Shown here: positions 45,208 to 52,838 of the stretch, one piece after another | Position numbering within the stretch: position 1 is the stretch's first letter | How the letters are laid out: each line of letters opens with the position of its first letter | Assembly: GCA_023391185.1 (NCBI GenBank) | Contig: JAEWBI010000004.1 | Coordinates: forward strand, 1 to 64,000 | DNA length: 64,000 nucleotides | Reading direction: 5' to 3' | Source of the DNA: Bacillota bacterium | GTDB taxonomy: Bacteria; Bacillota_I; Bacilli_A; RF39; UBA660 | Position numbers and translations under genes: made by a program | The notes under the pieces: model-generated | What the model was told of the DNA's origin: nothing | Databases searched by the model: none | Seen by the model: only the letters and a program-made list of their open reading frames with translations

Positions 45208-45928
45208 GATTAAGATTCATTTCTTTTTTTATGTTGTTTTATTTGTTTCAATTTTAACTGGTCATTTTAAAACCTTTTTTGCCATGACTTTAATAACAAT
45301 ATTTCATGAATTAGGCCATATTATAACAAGTCTTATTTTTAAATGGAATATAGATAAAATACTAGTTATGCCAATAAGTTTATTAACCATATACAATGTT
45401 AAAATTAATACGAAAAAGTATCAAGAATTAATTGTTACCATAATGGGGCCAATTGCTCAAATGTTTCTTTTTTTCTTTATAAAAGATGAAGAGATACTTA
45501 GATATAATTTAATGTTACTTCTATTTAATTTGCTTCCTATATACCCCCTAGATGGTTCGAAAATATTTAAAATTGTGTTATATGATTATCTTCCGTTTAA
45601 ATATGTCGAAAATATAAATATATATGTTTCCGTTATAACAATAATTTTCTTATTACTAATATCTAAATGGAATTTAATAATTATTTTTGCATGTGTATTA
45701 TTTATATTTAAAGTAGTGGAAGAGTATAAGAAAAGAAATTATGTATTTAATAAGTTTCTATTTGAAAGATATTTATATAAGATAAAACATAAAAAAAGCA
45801 AAATTATAAATGGCCTAAAAAAAGATGAATTCTATAAAAATTATCATCATAATTTTATTACTAAAAACAAAATAGTTACTGAGGAAGAATTTTTAAGCAA
45901 AATGTTTGACAATACAAGGGTTTTATGA
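45191..45928 (+). CDS. spoIVFB: SpoIVFB-like M50 intramembrane metalloprotease
   Basis: A 245-residue membrane protease. HELGH near residue 39 gives the zinc-binding HExxH, and NLLPIYPLDGSK (about 118) the third ligand aspartate. Several membrane helices lie between 10 and 175; the C-terminal 60 residues are basic and soluble (a CBS-like domain in Bacillus is longer). In Bacillus it cleaves pro-sigmaK. No sigK is in this window. The start lies within spoIVFA. The rplU promoter lies in its 3' end. Confidence 0.85.
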   Translation: MKIISKIKIHFFFYVVLFVSILTGHFKTFFAMTLITIFHELGHIITSLIFKWNIDKILVMPISLLTIYNVKINTKKYQELIVTIMGPIAQMFLFFFIKDEEILRYNLMLLLFNLLPIYPLDGSKIFKIVLYDYLPFKYVENINIYVSVITIIFLLLISKWNLIIIFACVLFIFKVVEEYKKRNYVFNKFLFERYLYKIKHKKSKIINGLKKDEFYKNYHHNFITKNKIVTEEEFLSKMFDNTRVL

Positions 45929-45934
45929 TAAAAT
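45906..45934 (+). promoter_or_regulatory. rplU operon promoter
   Basis: TTGACA (45906-45911), 17-bp spacer, TAAAAT (45929-45934). It overlaps the end of the spoIVFB-like gene. Confidence 0.7.
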
Positions 45935-45939
45935 TTATT

Positions 45940-46030
45940 ACTGTGTAGAGCCTTACTCTACAACCGCGCAGAAAAGGTTTTAAGCTATATAAGCACCTTA
46001 ATGGCGAGTCTTAGAGGAACGGAGGAAAAA
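45940..46030 (+). ncRNA. L21 leader (ribosomal protein leader)
   Basis: About 90 nt between promoter and rplU. It begins with a perfect TGTAGAG / CTCTACA hairpin (45944-45950 with 45956-45962), then a GC-rich ACCGCGCAGAAAAGG segment and a second stem region (AGGT / ACCT around 45975 and 45995). Position and pattern fit the L21 leader described before rplU in Bacilli, through which L21 probably autoregulates. Confidence 0.75.
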
Positions 46031-46031
46031 A

Positions 46032-46328
46032 ATGAAAGCTATATTCGAAACAGGTGGAAAACAATATTACGCTGAAGAAGGAACAATATTATATGTTGAA
46101 AAGTTAGATGCTGCAGACGGAGAAGAAGTTTCTTTTGATAAAGTTTTAATGGCTAATGGTGTTGTTGGACGCCCATATGTTAGTGGAACAGTTGTAAAAG
46201 CTAAAGTTTTAAAACATGGTAAAAACAAAAAGATTAAAGTATTTAAATATAATCCAAAGAAAAATTACCATAAAACTCAAGGTCATCGTCAACCATATAC
46301 TAAAATTGAAGTTATTAGTGTTAAATAA
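46032..46328 (+). CDS. rplU: 50S ribosomal protein L21
   Basis: A 98-residue L21. The N-terminal [15 protein letters not shown], the central [11 protein letters not shown] and the basic [19 protein letters not shown] region are diagnostic. The length is normal. It is preceded by GGAGG at the end of the L21 leader. prp follows 2 nt after its stop. Confidence 0.97.
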   Translation: MKAIFETGGKQYYAEEGTILYVEKLDAADGEEVSFDKVLMANGVVGRPYVSGTVVKAKVLKHGKNKKIKVFKYNPKKNYHKTQGHRQPYTKIEVISVK

Positions 46329-46330
46329 TA

Positions 46331-46633
46331 ATGATTAAAGTAAATGTTATTAGAAAAGCTGATAAAATAGATAAAATTATTATAAGTGGGCATGCTATGT
46401 ATGCTGACTATGGTAAAGATATCGTTTGTGCTTCAGTGTCTAGTATTGTTATTACATCAATTAATGCTATATTAAAAATTAATAAAGATGCAATAACTTA
46501 TCATCAAGGCGATGATTTAGAAATAACTGTAAAGTTGCATAATGATGTAACTGAAAAATTGCTTGAGAATATGTTAGATTTATTAACTGAATTATCAACG
46601 CAGTATAAAAAAAATATAAATATTAATATATAG
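46331..46633 (+). CDS. prp: Ribosomal-processing cysteine protease Prp
   Basis: A 100-residue protease (YsxB) located between rplU and rpmA. The catalytic His is in SGHA (about 21) and the Cys in DIVCASVS (about 33). It removes the N-terminal extension of L27, which is present here (see rpmA). Its stop codon lies at the L27 Shine-Dalgarno. Confidence 0.94.
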   Translation: MIKVNVIRKADKIDKIIISGHAMYADYGKDIVCASVSSIVITSINAILKINKDAITYHQGDDLEITVKLHNDVTEKLLENMLDLLTELSTQYKKNININI

Positions 46634-46646
46634 GGAGGTGCCAATA

Positions 46647-46940
46647 GTGAAATTTTTAGAATTAAATATACAATTATTTGCCCACAAAAAAGGACAAGGT
46701 TCAACTAGAAATGGTCGTGACTCTATATCTAAAAGATTAGGAGCAAAGGCTGCTGACGGTGAATTTGTTACAGGTGGTTCAATATTATATCGTCAACGTG
46801 GAACAAAAGTTTACCCAGGTACTAACGTAGGAATTGGATCAGATGATACAGTTTATGCTAAAGTTCCAGGATATGTAAAATTTGAACGTGTTGGAAGAGA
46901 TAAAAAACAAGTTAGTATTTATCCTGAAAGACAAAACTAA
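46647..46940 (+). CDS. rpmA: 50S ribosomal protein L27 precursor
   Basis: A 97-residue L27. The GTG start at 46647 follows GGGAGGTG by 6 nt. The N-terminal extension reads [10 protein letters not shown] then HKKGQGS, matching the Firmicutes Prp target, with cleavage expected after QLF. Mature L27 begins AHKKG and its tail reaches the peptidyl transferase centre. A terminator closes the rplU-prp-rpmA operon. Confidence 0.96.
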   Translation: MKFLELNIQLFAHKKGQGSTRNGRDSISKRLGAKAADGEFVTGGSILYRQRGTKVYPGTNVGIGSDDTVYAKVPGYVKFERVGRDKKQVSIYPERQN

Positions 46941-46955
46941 TTTAACATTGAATGT

Positions 46956-46988
46956 AAAAAGAGTTAATATATAATAACTCTTTTTTTG
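46956..46988 (+). terminator. rpmA terminator
   Basis: AAAAAGAGTTA / TAACTCTTTTT, 8-nt loop, T-run. Confidence 0.85.
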
Positions 46989-47062
46989 TTAGTATTTACA
47001 TTTTTGTATTAGTTAAAAATGTTTAATTCTTTACACTTTTTTAAAACAACAAATAATATTTG

Positions 47063-47071
47063 TGATATAAT
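47063..47071 (+). promoter_or_regulatory. Extended -10 promoter of the Hpt-REC gene
   Basis: TGATATAAT, 27 nt before the start. Confidence 0.5.
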
Positions 47072-47098
47072 TATTTTAATAGAAGAGGATGTGTTAAG

Positions 47099-47890
47099 AT
47101 GAGGGATGTAAACATATTAACTAATAATGGTGTTAATGTAGCGGCTAGTCTTGAACTTTTTGGAGACATGGCAACATATGATGAAACAGTAGTAGACTTC
47201 TTAAATGGAGTAGAAGAAAAGATATCTGGTATAAAAAAATATAAAGAAAATGGGGATATGCCTAATTATGCAATTTTAGTTCACTCTTTAAAAAGTGATG
47301 CTAAGTATTTAGGATTAACTGCTTTAGCAGATATTTCATTTCAACACGAAATGGATAGTAAGGCTAATAATATTAATGCTGTTTATAATAATTATGATGC
47401 TTTAATGGCAGAAGCAAATAGATCTATTGCCTTACTAAAGGCTTATGTAGGTGATATGTCGCCAATTCCAGCAGTAGTAGCGCCTGTTGCAGCACCAGTG
47501 ATTAAGGATAAAACAATTTTGGTTGTTGATGATTCAGATATTATTAGAACATTTATTCAAAAAATATTTAATGATAATTATCATGTTATGATGGCACATG
47601 ATGGCAAAGAAGCAATAGATGTAATTGGTACTAGTGCTTATGATAATATTGTAGGTATTTTACTTGATTTAAATATGCCTAATATAAATGGTTTTGAAGT
47701 ATTGGAATATTTCAAAGAAAATAATTTATTCACAAAAATCCCAGTATCTATAATAACTGGCGATGATTCTCGTGATACTATTGATAAGGCATTTAAATAT
47801 CCAATAACTGATGTGTTACAAAAACCATTTAATGAGAGAGATATAAAAAGAATTATTGATAAGATGTTAGCTTTAAATAATTTAATATAG
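47099..47890 (+). CDS. Hpt domain - response regulator receiver protein
   Basis: A 263-residue two-part signalling protein. About 15-118 resembles a histidine phosphotransfer (Hpt) four-helix domain with a HSLKSDAKYLG motif holding the phosphorylatable histidine (about 62). An Ala/Pro/Val linker (125-138) follows. About 140-262 is a receiver domain with DD (about 146), the phosphoacceptor aspartate in LLDLNMP (about 193), T in ITGDD and the KP lysine. There is no output domain. It occupies the rpmA-obgE interval, where Bacillus has the phosphotransferase spo0B; a phosphorelay role is possible. It has its own terminator. Confidence 0.88.
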   Translation: MRDVNILTNNGVNVAASLELFGDMATYDETVVDFLNGVEEKISGIKKYKENGDMPNYAILVHSLKSDAKYLGLTALADISFQHEMDSKANNINAVYNNYDALMAEANRSIALLKAYVGDMSPIPAVVAPVAAPVIKDKTILVVDDSDIIRTFIQKIFNDNYHVMMAHDGKEAIDVIGTSAYDNIVGILLDLNMPNINGFEVLEYFKENNLFTKIPVSIITGDDSRDTIDKAFKYPITDVLQKPFNERDIKRIIDKMLALNNLI

Positions 47891-47900
47891 TATTTTTAAT

Positions 47901-47932
47901 AAAATCCTTAATTTATATTAAGGATTTTTTAT
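47901..47932 (+). terminator. Terminator of the Hpt-REC gene
   Basis: AAAATCCTTAAT / ATTAAGGATTTT, loop TTAT, T-run. Confidence 0.85.
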
Positions 47933-47945
47933 ATAATAATTGTGA

Positions 47946-47974
47946 TTGATTTTTAATTACATAATTGTTATAAT
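47946..47974 (+). promoter_or_regulatory. Promoter of the UPF0316 gene
   Basis: TTGATT (47946-47951), 17-bp spacer, TATAAT (47969-47974). The transcript should start near 47981. Confidence 0.65.
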
Positions 47975-47980
47975 TATATA

Positions 47981-48182
47981 GAAAGTATGGTACAGGTTAA
48001 GATTATAAAGTATTTACATCATTGGTATCATGTTTTTTATTGTCTATTTAATCTCATTGTTTAAATGTTACGGTTATGATCTTAATTTTATAACTTACTA
48101 ATTTGGTTAATTTTATAGTTAAAGTAATTATGGTTATACTATTAACAAACATTATATTAATATCAAGAAGAAAAGGTGAATT
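47981..48182 (+). ncRNA. Long structured leader of the UPF0316 gene
   Basis: About 200 nt of untranslated leader, unusually long for this genome. TTAAGATTATAA (47997-48008) can pair with TTATGATCTTAA (48074-48085) in a 12-bp stem with one G:T pair, closing a 65-nt internal domain. The remainder to the start codon is AT-rich, with no clear terminator. No known riboswitch was recognised. A cis-regulatory RNA is inferred. Confidence 0.4.
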
Positions 48183-48698
48183 ATGGAAATTTTAATATTA
48201 TGCATTCAAATATTTTTTGTAAGGATACTTGATGTATCGCTTGGTACAGTAAGAACTATTATAACAGTTAAGGGAAAAAAAGTTATTGCCAGTGTTATAG
48301 GATTTGTTGAAGTTTTAATATGGTTCTCAATTGTAAAAGAGGCTTTAAATACTGATATTCAAAGTATGTGGATTGCGGTTAGTTATGCTTCGGGTTATGC
48401 GACTGGTACTTTTGTTGGGGGATTTTTATCTGACAAATTTATAAGTGGAAATCTAACAGTACAAGTTATTTTAAGTAATCGTAATGATGAAATAATAACT
48501 GCTATTAGAAAAGCAGGTTACGCAACAACTGTAATAGATGTTAAAGGACAAGATCAAGATCAACTAAAATATATGCTTCTTATGGAAATTAATAAAAAAC
48601 GTGCTGATCATTTGAAAAAACTTATTAAAAGTTTAGATGAAAAAGCTTTTATAGTTGTTAGTGAAACAAAGACAGTTCAAAATGGGTATTTTAGATAA
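48183..48698 (+). CDS. UPF0316 (DUF5698/DUF2179) membrane protein
   Basis: A 171-residue protein. Three membrane helices cover the first 85 residues with the family signature VRILDVSLGTVRTI and VGFVEVLIWF (here IGFVEVLIWF). The C-terminal 75 residues are a small soluble DUF2179-like domain (IRKAGYATTVIDVKGQDQ). Bacillus YebE belongs here. The function is unknown; related DUF2179 domains occur in YitT-type transporters. Shine-Dalgarno AAAGGTGA. Preceded by a long leader. Confidence 0.88.
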   Translation: MEILILCIQIFFVRILDVSLGTVRTIITVKGKKVIASVIGFVEVLIWFSIVKEALNTDIQSMWIAVSYASGYATGTFVGGFLSDKFISGNLTVQVILSNRNDEIITAIRKAGYATTVIDVKGQDQDQLKYMLLMEINKKRADHLKKLIKSLDEKAFIVVSETKTVQNGYFR

Positions 48699-48742
48699 TA
48701 TCCATTTTATTTTATAAAGCGATAATAGAAAGGAAAAACAAA

Positions 48743-49966
48743 ATGATAGATAATTATAATAAATATGTTAATTTATTGCTAACTAAATGCCTAAATATTA
48801 AAAAAGGAGAACCACTACTTATTCAAGCTCCTATTGAAAATATTGATTTTGTTAGGATAGTAGCTAAAAAGGCGTATGAACTAGGAGTTAATGATATATA
48901 TTTTGATTTTAATGATGATATTTTAAAGCATGATCAACTTTTAAATTTAGATATAGAAAGTTTAAAAGAAAGTAGATTTTGGAATAAAAAAATATTTGAC
49001 GAATACGCAAATAAGGGTGCTGCTTTTTTAATGCTTTATGGTGATGATCCGGATTTAACAAATGATATTGAACCAGTCAAAGTAGGGGAAGTAGCTAAAG
49101 TAAATAGGTTATCTAGACCAATTTATAAAGCAAAGCAATCAATAAATGAAGTTCCATGGTGTATTGCTTCTGTAGCAACTGAAGCATGGGCAAAAAAAAT
49201 ATTTCCGAGTAGCCTAGATGCTAAAACAGAACTTTGGAATACAATATTTGAGATGTGTCTTATTAATAGTGAAAATCCACTTCTTGAGTGGGATAAGAAA
49301 GTTGATATTAATAGTAAAAAATGTGAGTTATTAAATAATATTGGTTTTAAAGAACTACATTATACTAATAATTTAGGAACTAATTTATCAATAAAATTAG
49401 ATGAGAATGCTATATGGTGTGGTGGTGATGAAGAAACTACAGATGGTAGAAAAGTGATTTTGAATATGCCAACAGAAGAAGTATTTACAACTCCAATAAT
49501 GACAGAAACAAGCGGTATTGTTTATAGTTCAAAACCACTTATATATAGTGGTGCATTAATAGATAATTTTATGTTAAAGTTTGACAAAGGAAAAGTAGTT
49601 GATTTTTCTGCTGAAAAAGGTTATGAAGTACTTAAAAGTATAATTGAAGGTGATGAGCATTCATGCATGTTAGGTGAGGTTGCATTAGTAGATTACAATT
49701 CACCCATATCTAATTCTGGTTTGATATTTTATGAAACGTTATTTGATGAGAATGCATCTTGTCATTTAGCTTTGGGAAATGGGTTTCCTACTTGCGTAAA
49801 AAATACTAGTGGTAAAAGTCGTGAAGAACTAATAAATATGGGAATTAACCAGTCTAGTGTTCATGTTGATTTCATGATAGGCACTAGTGATTTAGTAATA
49901 AAGGGTGTCACAAAAGATAATAGAGAAATGCTTATTTTTGATAAAGGAAACTTTATTTTAAGATAA
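48743..49966 (+). CDS. M29-family aminopeptidase
   Basis: A 407-residue metallo-aminopeptidase of the thermophilic aminopeptidase T/PepS/AmpS family. Key family segments: IKKGEPLLIQAPIE, the RLSRPIYKAKQ region, LLNNIGFKELHYTN, GGDEETTDGRKVILNMPTEEVFTTP (metal-binding Glu and flanking residues) and the C-terminal HVDFMIGTSDL. The length is normal. It releases N-terminal residues from peptides, with wide specificity in the family. AGAAAGGA gives the start. Confidence 0.92.
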   Translation: MIDNYNKYVNLLLTKCLNIKKGEPLLIQAPIENIDFVRIVAKKAYELGVNDIYFDFNDDILKHDQLLNLDIESLKESRFWNKKIFDEYANKGAAFLMLYGDDPDLTNDIEPVKVGEVAKVNRLSRPIYKAKQSINEVPWCIASVATEAWAKKIFPSSLDAKTELWNTIFEMCLINSENPLLEWDKKVDINSKKCELLNNIGFKELHYTNNLGTNLSIKLDENAIWCGGDEETTDGRKVILNMPTEEVFTTPIMTETSGIVYSSKPLIYSGALIDNFMLKFDKGKVVDFSAEKGYEVLKSIIEGDEHSCMLGEVALVDYNSPISNSGLIFYETLFDENASCHLALGNGFPTCVKNTSGKSREELINMGINQSSVHVDFMIGTSDLVIKGVTKDNREMLIFDKGNFILR

Positions 49967-49972
49967 TAAATT

Positions 49973-49998
49973 AAGACATTTTATTAGTGTCTTTTTTC
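49973..49998 (+). terminator. Terminator of the aminopeptidase gene
   Basis: AAGACA / TGTCTT hairpin, 9-nt loop, T6. Confidence 0.7.
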
Positions 49999-50053
49999 TT
50001 GTTTAAATTATGTTAATAGTGTATAATACTTCTAGGAAAAGGGGCGTGGTAAT

Positions 50054-51328
50054 ATGTTCGTTGATGAAGTTACGCTTGAATTACAAGCCGGTGATGGTGG
50101 TAATGGTTGTCTAGCATTTAGACGAGAGAAATTTGTAGAAATGGGTGGACCATTTGGTGGTAATGGTGGTAAAGGATCAAACATTATTTTTAAAGTTGAT
50201 GAGGGCTTAAACACATTACTTGATTTAAGATATAAAAGAGTCATAAAAGGTAACAAAGGTGAAAATGGAGAAGGTAAAGGAAAACATGGAGCAGCTGCTA
50301 CTGATGTTGTTATTAAAGTTCCGCAAGGTACTATAATTACTGATTATGAATCAGGATTAGTTATAGCGGATCTTACTAATAAAGATGAAGAAGTTATTGC
50401 TGCTTATGGTGGCCGTGGCGGTAGAGGTAATATTGCTTTTGCAACTCGTGCTAATCCTGCACCAGCATATGCTGAAAATGGTGAACCAGGCGAGTATAGA
50501 AAAATAAAAGTAGAACTTAAACTACTTGCTGATGTTGGATTAGTTGGACTTCCAAGTGTAGGAAAATCAACTTTTATTTCTAAAATTAGTGCAGCTAAAC
50601 CAAAAATTGCTGCTTATCATTTTACAACATTGTCACCTAATCTAGGTGTTGTAAGAACAAAAGATAATAGAAGTTTTGTTGTTGCAGATTTACCTGGCTT
50701 AATAAAAGGAGCTTCTTTAGGAGAAGGTCTTGGTGATAAATTTTTAAGACATATTGAAAGAACAAGAGTTATAGCGCACATCATAGATATGAGTGGTTTT
50801 GAAGGCAGAGACCCTTATGAAGACTATTTAGTTATTAATAAGGAACTTGATGATTTTAGTAAAAAAATATTAAAAAAACCACAAGTAGTAATTGCTAATA
50901 AAATGGATATAGATGGTGCTGATGAAAATCTTGAAAATTTCCGTAAGAAAGTAAAAGATGTTGAAGTGTTTCCTATATCAGCAGCAACTGGAAAAGGAAT
51001 TGATGAAGTTCTTATAAAGATAGCTGATATGCTTGATACAATAGAAAAACAACCATTATATGAAGATGATGAAATAGAAAGTCATGTTCTATATAAGTTC
51101 GAAAGAGAAAAACCGTTTACTATTAGTCATGAAGGACGCACTTGGGTTGTTCGTGGTAAAGAAGTGGAAAAAATGCTTCGTATGACAAGCTTTAGAACTG
51201 ATGAAGCTGCTAATAGATTTGCAAACAAATTACGCAAAATGGGTATTGATGCTAAGTTAAAAGAACTTGGTGCTGTTGAAGGCGATACTATTAGAATATT
51301 AGATTTGGAATTTGAGTATAAAGACTAA
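50054..51328 (+). CDS. obgE: GTPase ObgE/CgtA
   Basis: A 424-residue GTPase. The glycine-rich Obg fold (about 1-158, GGxGGxG repeats) is followed by the G domain with G1 GLPSVGKST (about 166), G3 DLPGL and G4 NKMD, and the C-terminal OCT domain (about 345-424), which Firmicutes Obg proteins have. It acts in 50S assembly and, in Bacillus, in stress and sporulation signalling. GGGGCGTGG precedes the start. The position downstream of rplU-rpmA is the standard one, with extra genes inserted here. Confidence 0.97.
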   Translation: MFVDEVTLELQAGDGGNGCLAFRREKFVEMGGPFGGNGGKGSNIIFKVDEGLNTLLDLRYKRVIKGNKGENGEGKGKHGAAATDVVIKVPQGTIITDYESGLVIADLTNKDEEVIAAYGGRGGRGNIAFATRANPAPAYAENGEPGEYRKIKVELKLLADVGLVGLPSVGKSTFISKISAAKPKIAAYHFTTLSPNLGVVRTKDNRSFVVADLPGLIKGASLGEGLGDKFLRHIERTRVIAHIIDMSGFEGRDPYEDYLVINKELDDFSKKILKKPQVVIANKMDIDGADENLENFRKKVKDVEVFPISAATGKGIDEVLIKIADMLDTIEKQPLYEDDEIESHVLYKFEREKPFTISHEGRTWVVRGKEVEKMLRMTSFRTDEAANRFANKLRKMGIDAKLKELGAVEGDTIRILDLEFEYKD

Positions 51329-51354
51329 AAAGATAGATTTAAATCTATCTTTTT
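51327..51354 (+). terminator. obgE terminator
   Basis: A 28-nt perfect palindrome (arms of 14 nt). It begins just after the stop codon and ends in T5. Confidence 0.85.
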
Positions 51355-51387
51355 ATGTTATAATTATTATAGAGTAGGTGAAGCATC

Positions 51388-52131
51388 ATGAAGGTAGTTT
51401 ATCATGGAAGTAATTTTTCTAGTTTAGAAACTATTACCCCACATCAAAGTATTCATGGAAATTATGTATATGCAACAAATAATAAAGTTATTGCTATTAT
51501 AATGGCTCATAAGTATGGTTCGGATTTCACTTATAGTTTTGGTAGAGAAAATAGGAAAGATCCATATAATTTAGTTGAAAGAATTCCTGGAGCATTTGAT
51601 ATAATGTATAAAAGTTCAGCCTCTATTTATAGTTTAGATGGTAGTAATTTTAAAAAGATAAATACAAGTTTTAATGAAATAGTAAGTACAGAAGAAGAAA
51701 AAGTTTTAGGGGAAGAAAAAATAACTAATTTATTAAAAGTAATTAATAATTTAGAAAAAGAGAAAGTAATTAAAGTATATAGATATCCAAATAAACCAGA
51801 AGGTTTTAAAAGAGATGGTTCGGATTTAATAGAAAAATTAGCGGATGGACAAGATTTTGAAACAATCAGGCGTAGGTATATATCATTACTTAGTTATTAT
51901 CCTGAACTACTTGATAAAGTGAATGATAAATTATTTAGTATTAATAAATCATTTTTAGGATTTAACACAAGTGATTTGTTTAATATAATTGATTATTGTA
52001 TAGCAAGATACAATCAAGACCCCAAAAATGAACCTTTCTTAAAATTGAAATTAACTAAGTTTAAAAAGTTATATCCAATATATTTTAAGAATATTAATTT
52101 AGTTGATATATGTAATAAAAAAACAATTTAA
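51388..52131 (+). CDS. Hypothetical protein, ADP-ribosyltransferase-like N-terminus
   Basis: A 247-residue protein. The N-terminal pattern VVYHGSN...HGNYVYAT, then a helix beginning KVIAIIMA, resembles the opening of ADP-ribosyltransferase-fold proteins such as Tpt1/KptA or PARP-like domains (a His-Gly pair then a Tyr-Ala-Thr strand). The third catalytic residue cannot be assigned. The C-terminal 100 residues are helical and unrecognised. AGGTGA gives the start. It could instead be a nucleotide-binding protein of an unnamed family. Confidence 0.5.
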   Translation: MKVVYHGSNFSSLETITPHQSIHGNYVYATNNKVIAIIMAHKYGSDFTYSFGRENRKDPYNLVERIPGAFDIMYKSSASIYSLDGSNFKKINTSFNEIVSTEEEKVLGEEKITNLLKVINNLEKEKVIKVYRYPNKPEGFKRDGSDLIEKLADGQDFETIRRRYISLLSYYPELLDKVNDKLFSINKSFLGFNTSDLFNIIDYCIARYNQDPKNEPFLKLKLTKFKKLYPIYFKNINLVDICNKKTI

Positions 52132-52150
52132 TAATGATTAAATTGTTTTT
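52119..52150. terminator. Bidirectional terminator, ART-like and DUF192 genes
   Basis: A 14-bp perfect stem (52119-52132 with 52137-52150), loop AATG. It overlaps both convergent stop codons. Confidence 0.85.
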
Positions 52151-52439
52151 ATTTTATATAATCTCCAATTTTATAATTATAGTAATTTACTGGGGACTCA
52201 TAAGTATAATATACATTCTTTTTGGGAAGTATTATCTTATTTGGTTTTAAATTTTTATAGATATGTAATACTTTGTTATTTTTATCTGTCATATAAACAT
52301 CTATATTAACAAACATAAACATGGTATGAATACTATTACATCTTGGAAAGCATAATATAACATTAATTTTTCTTTTAAACATTAAACCTAAAAATCTTGA
52401 AAAGAAATTTTTGCATATTAATATATCTAACTTTTTCAT
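52149..52439 (-). CDS. DUF192-family protein
   Basis: A 96-residue protein matching DUF192: RFLGLMF near residue 15, CFPRCNSIHTMFM and the following DVYMTD strand, and the terminal GD. It is usually near type II secretion/Tad pilus genes, as here, but without a known function. The start is ATG 52439 behind GGTGA; TTG and GTG codons just upstream are in frame but within the Shine-Dalgarno region. No signal peptide, unlike many homologues. Confidence 0.85.
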   Translation of the reverse strand: MKKLDILICKNFFSRFLGLMFKRKINVILCFPRCNSIHTMFMFVNIDVYMTDKNNKVLHIYKNLKPNKIILPKKNVYYTYESPVNYYNYKIGDYIK

Positions 52440-52474
52440 ATTCTTCACCAATCATATTATAGCATAAAAAGTAA

Positions 52475-52501
52475 TTGACAAAAATATATAAAAAGTATAA
52501 A
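52475..52501 (+). promoter_or_regulatory. Candidate promoter of the Flp pilin gene
   Basis: TTGACA (52475-52480), 15-bp spacer, TATAAA (52496-52501). The spacer is short, so confidence is moderate. Confidence 0.45.
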
Positions 52502-52541
52502 ATTGTAGTATAAAAGGGTAAGAATTGGGTAGGAGGATTTT

Positions 52542-52736
52542 ATGAATAATAAAGGTCAAGCTTTAGTAGAGTATTTATTAATAATTGCTTTAATTAGTGT
52601 TATTGTAGTAAGTCTAGTTAAGTTGCTAGGAGGATACTTGCAAGATTCTGTTACCAAATCATCTTGTAATTTAATTGACAAAGTATATGTTGCAGGTGAA
52701 AAACCAGGCGAAGGTTACTGCGCAGAATCAGAATAG
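52542..52736 (+). CDS. flp: Flp-type pilin
   Basis: A 64-residue small pilin. The prepilin cleavage motif is NNKG then QALVEYLL, with Glu at +5, followed by a 20-residue hydrophobic helix and a short hydrophilic tail with two cysteines. This is the Flp pattern of Tad pili. AGGAGG gives a strong start. A terminator between it and the other Tad genes suggests separate, higher expression of the major subunit. Confidence 0.88.
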   Translation: MNNKGQALVEYLLIIALISVIVVSLVKLLGGYLQDSVTKSSCNLIDKVYVAGEKPGEGYCAESE

Positions 52737-52747
52737 AATAGTTTTAT

Positions 52748-52782
52748 AAAAGAAGAAATATTTATGTACTTCTTCTTTTTTA
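52748..52782 (+). terminator. Flp pilin terminator
   Basis: AAAAGAAGAA / TTCTTCTTTT, 12-nt loop, T-run. Confidence 0.8.
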
Positions 52783-52838
52783 TTGTTTAATTAGTCGTTT
52801 TTTGGTATAATCTTATTAAGATATGCGAGTGTGATTAT

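Noticed and set aside
47981..48182. Known purine, c-di-AMP or guanidine riboswitch before UPF0316
   Set aside because: The conserved core sequences of these classes were not found; only a long-range stem is visible, so it is left as an unknown leader.
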